NCBI RefSeq assembly: GCF_018603885.1
Contig: NZ_JAHGAW010000011.1
Location: forward strand, 1-64,000
DNA: 64,000 nucleotides
Direction of reading: 5' to 3'
Origin: Sphingobium nicotianae
GTDB lineage: Bacteria; Pseudomonadota; Alphaproteobacteria; Sphingomonadales; Sphingomonadaceae
In this document: positions 24,090-36,516 of the stretch, piece by piece
Layout: each line of letters starts with the position of its first letter
Numbering within the stretch: the stretch's first letter is position 1
Program-made: the position numbers and the translations under genes
Notes under the pieces: model-generated
Told to the model about the DNA's origin: nothing
Database searches by the model: none
What the model saw: only the letters and a program-made list of their open reading frames with translations

Positions 24090-25946
24090 TCAGACAAGTT
24101 TCTCCGCCTCGTCGAGCGTTTCCGTCAGCGTCTGGACCATCGCCTGATAGGGCGCCGGGGTGGTCATATCGAGGCCGGCGCGCTTCAGGATCTCGACTGG
24201 ATAGTCCGATCCGCCCGCCTTCAGCACCGAGAGATAATTGTCCCGCTCCTTCGCCCCGCCCGCCAGGATCGACCGGGCGAAGAAGTTCGCCGCGGTGATG
24301 CAGGTGGCATATTGGTACACGTAGAAGCTCGTGTAGAAATGCGGGATATAGGCCCATTCATTGCCATAATCCTTGGCGATGGCGACCTTGGGGCCGTGGT
24401 AGCGCACCAGCAGGTCGTAGAAGATCTGGCTGAACTTCTCGCCGGACAGACCCTCGCCTGCCTCCGCCTTGTCATGCGCGGCCAGCTCGAACTCGGCGAG
24501 CATGGTCTGGCGGTAATAAGTGCCGCGAATGCTCTCCATGCGCTGGCCGAGATAGAAGAGCTTTTCCTGCTTGGTCTTGGCCTGCTTCACCATATAGTCG
24601 CTCAGCAGCAGCTCGTTGAGGGTGGAGGCGATTTCGGCGAGGAAGATCGGATAGTCCGATTTCTCGAAGGGCTGAGTCGCGTTGGCCAGCAGCGTATGCA
24701 TCGCATGGCCCCACTCATGCGCATAGGTGGTGATGCCGTCATATTTGTCGCTGAGGTTGAGCAGCAGATAGGGATGCACGTCATAGGCGCCCGGCTGCAT
24801 ATAGGCGCCCGGTCGCTTGCCCTCGCGGGGCAGCGGGTCCATCCACTTGCCCGCCGTCGCCTTGGCGAAGCGCTCGCCATACTCCTTGCCGAGCGGCTTG
24901 ACCGCCGCGAGCGTCGTCGTGCGCATCTCGTCGAGCGAGAAGGTGCGGTCGAGCTGCACGATCGGGGGATAGACGTCGTAATAGGCCAGATCCGGCAACT
25001 CCAGCATCTTGCGGCGAAACTCGAAATAGCGGTGCAGCACCGGCAGGCCCCTGTCGGTCTCGGCGACGAGGGTACGATAGACGCCCTCGGGGATGTTGGC
25101 GCCGGCGATGGCGGCGGCGAGCGCGGTCGGATATTTGCGCGCTTTGGCGGTGAAGATGTCACCCTTCACCTGCGCGGCATAGGTCGCGCCAAAGCTGTTC
25201 TTGAACGCGCCGAACGTCTTCCAGAAGGCATCGAACACGGCCTTGCGGTCGTCGCGATTGGCCGCGTCGCGGGCGAGCGTATAGCCCTGGCTGTCGAGGC
25301 GCACTTTCTTGCCCGTCGAGAGCGTGATGGTCGGCCAAGGCACGTCGGACGAGCGCAGCTGCTGTGAAATGTCGCCTGGCGCGGCGAGCGGTGCGCCGGC
25401 GCTGGCAAGCAGCGCCTCGCCTTCGCTCGAGAGCGTGTGCGGCGCCTGGCGCAGTATATTGGCGAGATAATAGCTGAATTTGGTCTGGAGCGTCTCGTTC
25501 GTTGCGATGAAGCCATTGACCTTGCCAGCGCCGACTGCGAGCAGCTCGGGCGCGATCCAGGCGCTGGCCTCGCCGAATGCGGTGAAGAGGTCGATCGATT
25601 GGGCCTGCTTCTCCTGATTGGCGGAGACGCGGACATCCTCGTCGGCCTTGAGGCTGGAGTAGGTGTAGACGCGACCGATGGTGCGATAGAGATCGGACTG
25701 GAGCTGAAGCGCCTTGGCGAGGCTGTCGGCGCTGTCGCCAAGGTGACCCTTGTAGGCGCCGAGCCCCTTGAGGGCTTCGAGGGCATCCTTTCGGGCTTTG
25801 TCCCACGCGGCATCGTTCGGGTAGATGTCGCTCAGGTCCCAGACAGCGCCACCCCCAGCCGTAGTCTGAGCGAGGGCGGGATAAGCGGAGGCGAGCGAGG
25901 CGAGAGCGGCGGCGGCGATCGCTTCGCGGCGGGAGAGATTGGTCAT
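24090..25946 (-). CDS. pepF: M3-family oligoendopeptidase F-like protein, exported
   Basis: A 618-aa zinc metallopeptidase of family M3 with the active site HEWGH (residues 410-414; preceded by TYA). The N-terminus MTNLSRREAIAAAALASLAS plus AYPALAQ is a twin-arginine-type signal peptide, so the enzyme is probably periplasmic, unlike the usual cytoplasmic PepF. The open frame reaches 26081, but ATG 25946 starts the signal. It is expected to cleave short peptides. It is monocistronic as far as I can see. Confidence 0.9.
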   Translation of the reverse strand: MTNLSRREAIAAAALASLASAYPALAQTTAGGGAVWDLSDIYPNDAAWDKARKDALEALKGLGAYKGHLGDSADSLAKALQLQSDLYRTIGRVYTYSSLKADEDVRVSANQEKQAQSIDLFTAFGEASAWIAPELLAVGAGKVNGFIATNETLQTKFSYYLANILRQAPHTLSSEGEALLASAGAPLAAPGDISQQLRSSDVPWPTITLSTGKKVRLDSQGYTLARDAANRDDRKAVFDAFWKTFGAFKNSFGATYAAQVKGDIFTAKARKYPTALAAAIAGANIPEGVYRTLVAETDRGLPVLHRYFEFRRKMLELPDLAYYDVYPPIVQLDRTFSLDEMRTTTLAAVKPLGKEYGERFAKATAGKWMDPLPREGKRPGAYMQPGAYDVHPYLLLNLSDKYDGITTYAHEWGHAMHTLLANATQPFEKSDYPIFLAEIASTLNELLLSDYMVKQAKTKQEKLFYLGQRMESIRGTYYRQTMLAEFELAAHDKAEAGEGLSGEKFSQIFYDLLVRYHGPKVAIAKDYGNEWAYIPHFYTSFYVYQYATCITAANFFARSILAGGAKERDNYLSVLKAGGSDYPVEILKRAGLDMTTPAPYQAMVQTLTETLDEAEKLV

Positions 25947-26087
25947 GGCGGGCTTCCTGGCTGGGGTTCGCGCGCGGCGCGCGGCCGGGTTTCGGGTTGC
26001 CTGCCTTTCTGATCCCGTTGGGCGCGCAAGAAAAGTGCTTTGTTGCGCAATACCCGCAAAAATGCCCGCGAACGATAGCAAGGAAAA

Positions 26088-26111
26088 GGCCGGGAGATTT
26101 CTCTCCCGGCC
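26088..26111 (-). terminator. Intrinsic terminator of the PEPxxWA-CTERM gene
   Basis: GGCCGGGAGA (26088-26097) pairs with TCTCCCGGCC (26102-26111). On the minus strand the hairpin is followed by TTTTCC, which places it at the end of the gene at 26141-26803. Confidence 0.8.
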
Positions 26112-26140
26112 CCCAGTCCCCCCAAAGGATCGTCATGCGA

Positions 26141-26803
26141 TCAGGCGAAGCTGACCTTCGTGGCCCGGCGGCGCATCTGCAGGCCGGCGAGGGCGAGGCC
26201 GCCGATCATCATTGCCCAAGTGGCGGGCTCGGGCACCGCGGCAATCTTGAGCGAGACGCTCTGCAGCGAGCCGACATTGGCGATCTGGTCGTCCCAGAGC
26301 CAGACCTTCCAGGTGCCGTTCGGGTTGATGCCATTGAAGGCCGCGAGCGAGCTACCGCTGGTCAGCAGGTTGGCGATCGGGTTGAAGCCATAGACCGAAG
26401 GACCATAGGTGCCGCCCGGAATGACGGTGTTGTTGCCGCCATAATTGCCATTGCCGAGCGCAGCGGAACCTTGGCTGAACGTGTAGGTGCCGTTGAAGTT
26501 CGACCAGCCGCCAGCGTCGGTCAGCACCAGGATGGCCTGGCCGTTCGGGCCCTGCAGCGCGACAGTCAGATCGTCGGCGAAGCTGTGCTTGAGGCCGGTC
26601 AGCATCAGGTCGACGTCGGTGAGGACATTGCCCGCGCCGCTGACATTGATGTCGATCGGGAAGACCGATGCGGGGCCGGTGCCGACGATGTTGAAGGGAA
26701 AGCCCGGAACGTTGACGGGGCCGGTGTAGGTGTAGGTGCCGGCCATGGCGGGCGCTGCCAGCGCGGTGGTGGCGGCAAGGGCGAGAAGCTTGAGGGTACG
26801 CAT
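26141..26803 (-). CDS. PEPxxWA-CTERM protein with P/Homo-B-like domain
   Basis: A 220-aa exported protein. It has a signal peptide (MRTLKLLALAATTALAAPAMA) and a beta-sandwich resembling the proprotein convertase P domain (GLKHSFADDLTVALQGPNG near the middle; NGTWKVWLWDD and VGSLQSVSLKI later). The C-terminal sorting tag is VPEPATWAMMIGGLALAGL followed by arginines. The tag marks export and processing by an exosortase. ATG 26803 is preferred over 26872 because it starts the signal and has GGGAGA upstream. Confidence 0.9.
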   Translation of the reverse strand: MRTLKLLALAATTALAAPAMAGTYTYTGPVNVPGFPFNIVGTGPASVFPIDINVSGAGNVLTDVDLMLTGLKHSFADDLTVALQGPNGQAILVLTDAGGWSNFNGTYTFSQGSAALGNGNYGGNNTVIPGGTYGPSVYGFNPIANLLTSGSSLAAFNGINPNGTWKVWLWDDQIANVGSLQSVSLKIAAVPEPATWAMMIGGLALAGLQMRRRATKVSFA

Positions 26804-27030
26804 TTGATGATCTCCCACGGTTGGTGACCCCAAGTCGTGGAAGTCGCAAAATGTAACAATGCGATTAACCATGAATCACGGTTAACGAGCTGATTTTTCA
26901 GGGAGGTATGGCACTATTGTGCAGTAAGAGGCTGACCGGATCCGGTTAATGTCCCGCGTTCGGTCAACACTGGCGCGAGTTGCTTAACATTTACGCAACC
27001 ACATCGCGCAGCACCTCCACCCAACCGACG
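26804..27030. other. Upstream region of the PEPxxWA-CTERM gene
   Basis: A non-coding stretch, AT-richer than its neighbours, with repeated TTAACC-type motifs (GTTAACG near 26880, GGTTAATG near 26945, CTTAACAT near 26982). It presumably holds the promoter of the PEPxxWA-CTERM gene; no single promoter stands out. Confidence 0.4.
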
Positions 27031-27059
27031 AAAAAGGCCGGCGAGTCGCCTCGCCGGCC
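27031..27059 (-). terminator. Intrinsic terminator of groEL
   Basis: GGCCGGCGAG (27036-27045) pairs with CTCGCCGGCC (27050-27059). On the minus strand it is followed by TTTTT (27031-27035). Confidence 0.9.
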
Positions 27060-27108
27060 TTGTCCTGATTCGGTGTGCCGGACGGGTCCGGCAACACTTG
27101 AGCGGGAC

Positions 27109-29086
<1,978 letters not shown>

Positions 29087-29207
29087 ATCCTTGTCCTTTC
29101 TGTCGGGCGGGCGCTATCCCGGTTCTGCGTCCCATCGTCGCTCCGGCCTTGCCGATCGCGCTTCGATGTCCCAGATGCCGATTTGCTCCCGCACATGAAC
29201 CAGTTTG

Positions 29208-29234
29208 TTAGCACTGTCGCAGCGCGAGTGCTAA
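29208..29234 (-). promoter_or_regulatory. CIRCE operator (HrcA site) of groESL
   Basis: TTAGCACTG, nine bases, GAGTGCTAA: the CIRCE consensus TTAGCACTC-N9-GAGTGCTAA with one mismatch in the left arm. It lies 122 nt upstream of groES, so heat-shock control through HrcA is expected. Confidence 0.93.
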
Positions 29235-29334
29235 CGTGCGCCATATGGACCTCCTGCGCGGAGGGTCAAGGCACAGCGCAGCAAAAATCCGCCTTATTTT
29301 TCGAATCGTTGTGGGGATGGGCCGAGCCGTGCGG

Positions 29335-30636
<1,302 letters not shown>

Positions 30637-30760
30637 CGCTCATGCACTCCCGCCATTCTCGCTTTCCGCCACGCTAGCAGTCCTCCCGGCGCGGGTCCAC
30701 AAGTCCCCGTGCATCGTGCGCAAAGATGCGCTAGCGGTGCGCACAAGGGAGACGTGTCCG

Positions 30761-32677
30761 GTGTTGAGTTTCGTCAAAGGTGCCTGGAAGCTTGTCGTCG
30801 CGATCAAGGACGCGATGGTGCTCCTGTTTCTGCTACTCTTCTTCGCGCTCGTCTATGCGGGCATCAAGCTGGCGCGATCGGAGCCTGGCAATGGCGTGCC
30901 GGGCAAGGGCGCGCTCTATCTGGCGCTCGACGGGCCGATCGTCGAGCAGCCGCGCGAGATCGACCGGCTCTCGGCACTGGGCGGCAATGACGGCTCATCC
31001 GAATATCGCCTGCGAGACGTCGTCCACGCGATCGAGACAGCGGCGCAGGACAAGGCGATCAAGGCGGTGGTGCTGGATCTCAACGGGTTCGGCGGCGGTG
31101 GCCAGGTGGCGATGGAGCGCGTCGGCGCGGCGCTGGACAAGGTGCGCAAGGCGGGCAAGCCCGTGCTTGCCCACGCCTCCTATTATGACGATGACGGCTA
31201 TCTACTGGCTGCCCATGCGAGCGAGGTGTGGTTGTCGCCGATGGGCATGGTTGGCGTGACCGGTCCTGGCGGCAGCAATCTTTACTATAAGGGCCTCGTC
31301 GACAAGCTCGGCGCCAAGGTTCATGTCTATCGCGTCGGCACCTACAAGAGCGCGGTCGAGCCCTATATCCGCGCCGATCAGTCGCCAGAGGCCAAGGCGG
31401 CCAACGAGGCACTGGTCAAGGCGGTGTGGGCGAACTGGCTGGGCGATGTCGCCCGGGCACGACCCAAGGCCAGGGTAACTGACTATCTCGCCGAGCCCCT
31501 CGCGCTGCTGCGTGCCAACTCGGGAGACACCGCGCGGACCGCGCAGGCAGCGGGGCTGGTCGACAAGCTCGGCGACGACATTGCTTTCGGCAAGCATGTA
31601 GCGGATCTGGCAGGAGAAGCAGAGGATGGGGGGCCCGGCGATTTCGCGGCGATCCCGCTCAAAAACTATATTCGCCGACATAAGCCGGGCAATGACGGCA
31701 AGGTCGGCGTCATCACCGTCGCCGGCGAAATCGTCGATGGCGAGGCGCAGGCAGGCCGGGCGGGCGGCGCCACCGTCTCCAATCTCATCCGCGATGCGCT
31801 GGCTGACGATGACATCAAGGCGCTGGTGCTGCGGGTCGATTCGCCGGGCGGGTCGGCTGCAGCGTCCGAGGATATTCGCGCTGCCCTTATCGAGGCCAAG
31901 AAGAAGGGCATGCCGGTCGTCGTTTCGATGGGCAATGTTGCGGCAAGCGGCGGCTATTGGGTGAGCACCGCGGGCGATACCATCTTCGCCGAGCCGGCGA
32001 CGATCACGGGATCGATCGGCGTGTTCGGCATCCTGCCGAGCTTCGAGGAGACGCTCGCCAAGATCGGCGTGACCAGCGACGGCGTGAAGGCGACGGCACT
32101 TTCCGGCGAGCCGAATGTCATCGGTGGCGTCAGCCCCGAGTTCGACCAACTGGCGCAGGCCAGCGTGGAGGACATCTACGGCAAGTTCATCGGCCTCGTC
32201 GCGGTCTCCCGCAAGCTGACGCCCGAGCGGGTCGACGAGATCGGCCAGGGCCGCGTCTGGGACGGCGGCACGGCGCACCAGCTGAGGCTGGTCGACCGGT
32301 TCGGCGGGATCGAAGATGCCATTGCCGAAGCCGCCAGGCGTGCGAAACTGACCGGAAGCGCGGCGCAGGCGCGCTACTTCGAGCCTGAGCCGGATCGTCT
32401 GACGCAGCTCCTCTCCGCATTCGGCAGCGAGGAGGGGGAAAGCCGGGTGCGCGTGCAGAGCAGCGCCAGTCCGCGCGATTGGTTGAGCTATGCCGCGCGC
32501 CATCAGCAGATGATGGCGATGCGGGTCGTGGCGGATCTGCGCGGCCTGGTCGACGGTGCGTCGGTGCGTGCCGATTGCCTGGAGTGCCGCGCCTTCACGC
32601 CCGCACCAGCCCCGACGAAACAGGAGAAGGCGGGCTGGCTGAGCCTGCTCGTGAAATGGCTGGGGTTTGGCAAATGA
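30761..32677 (+). CDS. sppA: Signal peptide peptidase SppA, 67K type
   Basis: A 638-aa, two-domain membrane protease that degrades released signal peptides. One N-terminal membrane helix (about 14-35) is followed by two tandem ClpP-like S49 domains. The catalytic lysine is K196 (VGTYKSAVEP) and the serine is S396 (SMGNVAASGGYW). The open frame starts at 30596, but GTG 30761, with GGGAGA upstream, gives the normal N-terminus. Confidence 0.93.
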   Translation: MLSFVKGAWKLVVAIKDAMVLLFLLLFFALVYAGIKLARSEPGNGVPGKGALYLALDGPIVEQPREIDRLSALGGNDGSSEYRLRDVVHAIETAAQDKAIKAVVLDLNGFGGGGQVAMERVGAALDKVRKAGKPVLAHASYYDDDGYLLAAHASEVWLSPMGMVGVTGPGGSNLYYKGLVDKLGAKVHVYRVGTYKSAVEPYIRADQSPEAKAANEALVKAVWANWLGDVARARPKARVTDYLAEPLALLRANSGDTARTAQAAGLVDKLGDDIAFGKHVADLAGEAEDGGPGDFAAIPLKNYIRRHKPGNDGKVGVITVAGEIVDGEAQAGRAGGATVSNLIRDALADDDIKALVLRVDSPGGSAAASEDIRAALIEAKKKGMPVVVSMGNVAASGGYWVSTAGDTIFAEPATITGSIGVFGILPSFEETLAKIGVTSDGVKATALSGEPNVIGGVSPEFDQLAQASVEDIYGKFIGLVAVSRKLTPERVDEIGQGRVWDGGTAHQLRLVDRFGGIEDAIAEAARRAKLTGSAAQARYFEPEPDRLTQLLSAFGSEEGESRVRVQSSASPRDWLSYAARHQQMMAMRVVADLRGLVDGASVRADCLECRAFTPAPAPTKQEKAGWLSLLVKWLGFGK

Positions 32678-32934
32678 GCCAACACCGGCTCTGGACCCGA
32701 GCAATAAGCTGTTTCTGACGCGACGAAAACCTTATGTTTCCGGCCCTATTTCAAAGCAATAAAATGTTCGCCCCAACCAAATAGCTGTTCGGATGAGAGG
32801 GCCAAAACGAAATAAGTGTTTCGTTATTCCGAGCCGAGGCGAACGCGCCGCGGTGCCGGGGTGTTTCCGGGCGAGAGCAAGGCAAAGACGAACAAAGTAC
32901 TGCGCCCTTGCTGGTGACCTTCTTGAGGTGCCGA
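32678..32934. other. No gene seen
   Basis: The stretch lies between sppA and the methanol dehydrogenase remnant. The frames here are short and their sequences are not recognisable. Confidence 0.4.
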
Positions 32935-33260
32935 CGATGTCACCCCAGCCCTTGGCCATGGTCGGGTCGCGCGGATCGAGAGCGTGCGAGACGACGCCGC
33001 CGACCCAACCGCCGATGCCGGAGATGGTCGCGACATATTCACGCCGTCCGGTCCCCTGAACACGGTCGGCCAGCCCATGATCGCTTAGCCGGAAACTGCC
33101 AGAGCTTGCCTGTGTCGGCATCCACGGCCTTGAACCAGCCTTCGAGATTTCCGTAGAAGACGATGCCGGCGGCCGTCACAGCCGTGCCGCTCCAGACCGG
33201 CCAGCGCTCCTTGATCGTCCAGACCTTGCGCCGGTGCGCAGGATCCCAGGCCATGAACTC
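32935..33260 (-). pseudogene. Remnant of a PQQ-dependent (XoxF/MxaF-type) methanol dehydrogenase
   Basis: Two minus-strand frames together give the C-terminal part of a PQQ alcohol dehydrogenase. The first (33254 to about 33100) reads MAWDPAHRRKVWTIKERWPV, then GIVFYGNLEGWFKAVDADTG and KLWQFP. The second, after a frameshift, reads RREYVATISGIGGWVGG and SHALDPRDP. Full enzymes are about 600 residues; here about 110 remain and everything before is missing. Confidence 0.75.
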
Positions 33261-33829
33261 GCCGGCGCGGTGAAAAGCCCGTGAACATTGAGCGAGCGCA
33301 GCGCGTTAGGCTACGTGGACAGTTCGAGCGGTCGATCCTGGCAAGCCATCTTGCCAATCGGCGGTCCGGATTGCCCAAAGGTCACAACAGGGTCACACTA
33401 TGAACGACGACACATGCCACGGCCCACCCGCATGCCGCTATATACGAGATGAGAAAGAGCCGGATCGCATGCCCCGACTCGTCATGCTTTAACACGATTC
33501 AATAGGACAGCCCGATTTCGCCACCGGTGGGAGACAAGTTGTGCTGTTCTCTCCTCCGCCGAGGGAGATGGAACTCACGGCCTTTTCCCGCCCAATCCCG
33601 CGTTTCAACGGCCAGATCCGCCTTCATTGAAGCAGACGTGCTGTCTCGATGTGTCCACACCGCCCAGAGAAATGGGACGTGCGAGGAAGTACTGGATATT
33701 TTCAATGAGATGCTCGAAGCTTTGCCCGAACAATCCACCCATGCCAACTTCATTCCGCCGGCGGCGTGAGGCATAGACCTTGGTCTGACTGGTTAAACCT
33801 GCCTGATGTCCGCCCGGAGGATCGAGAAA
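33261..33829. other. About 570 nt without a recognisable gene
   Basis: This is the region between the dehydrogenase remnant and the Nramp gene. Frames on both strands (for example 33499-33774, -) lack recognisable motifs. It probably includes the Nramp promoter and more decayed DNA. Confidence 0.4.
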
Positions 33830-35089
33830 GTGAGTTTTCGCACGCGCCGTGTCGCGCTTTTCGATCAGCTTGGACCGGGCCTCGTCACAGGCGCTGCCGA
33901 CGACGATCCCAGCGGCATCGCCACTTATTCGCAGGCAGGCGCTCAATTCGGCTTCAGCTTGCTGTGGACGCTCCTGCTCACCTATCCGCTGATGAGCGCG
34001 GTCCAGCTGGTCAGCGCGCATATCGGTCGCGTGACTGGACAAGGTCTGGCGCGCAACATGCGCAGCCTGCTCTGGGCGCCGGCGGTCAACATGCTGGTCG
34101 GGCTGCTGTTTATCGCCAATACGATCAATATCGGTGCGGACATTGCCGCGATGGGCGAGGCCGGTGAACTGGTCACGGGCATCAGCGGCCATATCTTCAC
34201 GATCGCCTTCGCCATCGGGTCACTGCTGCTGCAGCTCTATGTTCCCTATCATCGCTACGCCCGCCTGCTGAAATGGTTGACGCTCTCGCTGTTCGCCTAT
34301 GTCGCCCTGGCGCTGATTCTGAAGCTCGACTGGGCTGCGGTCCTACATGGGCTGTTCTGGCCCCGCATCGCCGGCCAGGATGCCGTGGTGACCATCGTCG
34401 CCATCTTCGGTACGACGATCAGTCCTTATCTCTTCTTCTGGCAAAGCGCCCAGGAGGTGGAGGACATCGCGCTGCACCCCGAAGCGCGGCCGCTCATCGA
34501 TGCGCCATCGCAGGCTGAAAGCGAATTCAGCCGCATGCGGATCGACACCTGGTTTGGCATGGCGATCTCCAACATCGTCGCGCTTGCCATCATGATCGGA
34601 ACGGCGGCAACGCTGCACAGCGCGGGAATGACGTCCATCGAGACAGCCGCTGATGCTGCCCGCGCGCTCGAACCCGTGGCTGGCCATTTCGCACTCCTCC
34701 TGTTCAGCATAGGCATTATCGGCACCGGTCTTCTCGCCGTGCCCGTCCTCGCGGGATCGGCCGCCTATGCGGTCAGCGAGACGCAGGGATGGCGGGCAAG
34801 TCTCGAGCGCAGGCCGAAAGAGGCGACGGGCTTTTATGCGGTGATCGCGGCTGCCACCGTGCTGGGCATCGTCATCGACTGGTCGCCGCTCGATCCCATC
34901 AAGGCCCTGTTCTGGAGCGCGGTCATCAACGGCGTCGTCGCGGTTCCGCTGATGATGGCAATGATGATCATCGTCTCCCGCCACAGGATCATGGGCAAAT
35001 TCACGGCGACTCCGGGCCTGTTGATATCGGGATGGCTGGCGACCGCCTTGATGGGCGCGGCTGCTTGCGCGCTGATCCTTGTGCGCTAG
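33830..35089 (+). CDS. Nramp-family divalent metal transporter, atypical metal site
   Basis: About 419 aa with roughly 11 hydrophobic helices of the Nramp/LeuT fold. The first helix reads GLVTGAADDDPSGIATY where canonical Nramp has DPGN. Helix 6 reads FGTTISPYLFFWQSAQEVED and lacks the metal-binding methionine of MPH-type Nramps. This is an Nramp-related branch whose metal (Mn, Mg or other) cannot be told from sequence. GTG 33830 has GGAGG nine bases upstream; the in-frame ATG 33806 is an alternative without a ribosome site. Confidence 0.85.
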   Translation: MSFRTRRVALFDQLGPGLVTGAADDDPSGIATYSQAGAQFGFSLLWTLLLTYPLMSAVQLVSAHIGRVTGQGLARNMRSLLWAPAVNMLVGLLFIANTINIGADIAAMGEAGELVTGISGHIFTIAFAIGSLLLQLYVPYHRYARLLKWLTLSLFAYVALALILKLDWAAVLHGLFWPRIAGQDAVVTIVAIFGTTISPYLFFWQSAQEVEDIALHPEARPLIDAPSQAESEFSRMRIDTWFGMAISNIVALAIMIGTAATLHSAGMTSIETAADAARALEPVAGHFALLLFSIGIIGTGLLAVPVLAGSAAYAVSETQGWRASLERRPKEATGFYAVIAAATVLGIVIDWSPLDPIKALFWSAVINGVVAVPLMMAMMIIVSRHRIMGKFTATPGLLISGWLATALMGAAACALILVR

Positions 35090-35418
35090 GCGGCGTGGAC
35101 AGGTTCTGGGTAGCAGCTATCGAGAGATATCACCCCGGAAGTGGGCTGTCCGGACACGACGTTGCCGTCATAAGCCCTCCTCTTCAGAGGAGGGGCCAAT
35201 GCCCGCTAACCACGACGTTTCGGCCGTCCACTCCGGTCGCGAGTTGTCCCCATAGCGGCGAACAGTCCCATCACAAATTTGACCACGCGTCGCAGCGCGG
35301 AAATGCCAGCAGAGAAATCGCGGCATTGATGGGCCTGTCGGCGTCTGCCACTCGTCGTCAGCATATCGCCGTCCCGCTTGCGGCACCCAATGCACGCGGT
35401 CCGGGTCAGCGAGTCGCT
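35090..35418. other. Intergenic region between two convergent transporter genes
   Basis: Both flanking genes end here. It contains the hairpin CCCTCCTC-TTCA-GAGGAGGG (35175-35194), without a T-run, which may act as a shared mRNA end. No gene is seen. Confidence 0.5.
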
Positions 35419-36111
35419 TCAGACGCTGGTGCCGACCAGGCGGCCTATCCCTGCGGTGAGCGCCATCGCGAGCGCGCCCCAGAATACGACACGCGCGACT
35501 GGCTTCCAGGGCCTGGCGCCACCCGCAATCGCGCCGATCGCGCCAAGGAGGCCCAGAAACAGGATCGATCCGGCAGCTTCACTGACCGCCATCATCGACA
35601 TTGGCATCAGAGCTGCCAGAATCAGAGGCAATGCGGCGCCGGCGGTGAACGTGGCTGCCGACGTGAAGGCCGCGACGACCGGTCTCGCAGTGGTCACTTC
35701 GGTGATGTGCAGTTCGTCGCGGGCATGGGTCTTGAGCGCGTCGAAAGCCGTCATCTGCTCCGCAACCGTACGGGCTGTGGCAGGGTCGACGCCACGAGAT
35801 ACGTAGATGTCGGTAAGTTCGTTGAGCTCGGCCTCGGACGCGGTTGCCAATTCCTGCCGCTCTCTCGCGAGATCGGACTGTTCGGTGTCCGCCTGCGAGC
35901 TCACCGACACATATTCGCCGGCCGCCATCGACATGGCGCCGGCGACCAGGCCAGCCACGCCTGCGACGAGCAGGGCCGATCGATCGGCGCCGGATGCAGC
36001 CACGCCTAGGATGAGACTCGCTGTGGACACGATGCCGTCATTGGCACCCAGAACGGCTGCGCGCAGCCAGCCGATGCGCGATACAAGATGCTGTTCCCTG
36101 TGCGGTCTCAT
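35419..36111 (-). CDS. VIT1/CCC1-family iron/manganese transporter
   Basis: A 230-aa membrane protein. The start WLRAAVLGANDGIVSTASLI with VGVA-type glycine pattern, and AGAMSMAAGEYVSVSSQADT, are the family hallmarks. A cytoplasmic acidic helical region (ERQELATASEAELNELTDIY) follows, then three C-terminal helices. VIT/CCC1 proteins export or store Fe2+ and Mn2+. Its convergent neighbour is the Nramp-type importer, so the two may balance metal levels. The start overlaps the stop of the upstream short frame (ATGA). Confidence 0.93.
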   Translation of the reverse strand: MRPHREQHLVSRIGWLRAAVLGANDGIVSTASLILGVAASGADRSALLVAGVAGLVAGAMSMAAGEYVSVSSQADTEQSDLARERQELATASEAELNELTDIYVSRGVDPATARTVAEQMTAFDALKTHARDELHITEVTTARPVVAAFTSAATFTAGAALPLILAALMPMSMMAVSEAAGSILFLGLLGAIGAIAGGARPWKPVARVVFWGALAMALTAGIGRLVGTSV

Positions 36112-36335
36112 TTGCGAGCCTCCCGGTCCCCATCGATATCGTCCCGGAGCATAGCGGGATCGATCAGTTCCTCAAGGAACAGGGCTATCAGGGACGATCG
36201 CGAGCTGACACCCCACTTGGCATAAACTCTTATAAACTGCGCCCGCGCCGCGCCGGTGGCGACCGCGCGGGTTCTCTCGCGGATACCGGCCAAGGCAAAA
36301 GCAAGGTTAAACGCCCAACCGAACTGCCGCCGCAT
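36108..36335 (-). pseudogene. Truncated LuxR-type HTH fragment
   Basis: A 75-codon frame. Its middle part (RAQFIRVYAKWGVSSRSSLI then ALFLEELID) resembles the recognition helix and end of a LuxR/NarL HTH. The preceding part of the HTH and the whole receiver/sensor domain are missing; the first 25 residues look like out-of-frame filler. It starts 8 nt after the tRNA-Val 3' end and overlaps the VIT gene. It is probably the 3' remnant of a regulator; translation is uncertain. Confidence 0.45.
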
Positions 36336-36342
36336 GTTCTCC

Positions 36343-36418
36343 TGGTGGGCGATGACGGGCTCGAACCGCCGACATTCTCGGTGTAAACGAGACGCTCTAC
36401 CAACTGAGCTAATCGCCC
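36343..36418 (-). tRNA. tRNA-Val (UAC)
   Basis: The reverse strand folds as a 76-nt tRNA. Acceptor GGGCGAT pairs with ATCGCCC, and the 3' end is A-CCA encoded. The D-arm is GCTCAGTTGGTAGAGC, the anticodon stem-loop CTCGTTTACACCGAG (anticodon TAC), and the T-arm GGCGGTTCGAGCCCGTC. Confidence 0.95.
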
Positions 36419-36516
36419 CTCTGGCACGGTCGACGAACGATCCGCGCGGTCAGGCCTGTTCGCCATATCGGCGAGATCGCCCGGCGGTCAAGCGATCCGC
36501 ACGATCCGTCGTGGCG

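Noticed and set aside
26915..26931. TGGCAC...TGCA resembling a sigma-54 promoter
   Set aside because: The spacing between the GG and GC elements is one base short and it points away from the PEPxxWA-CTERM gene.
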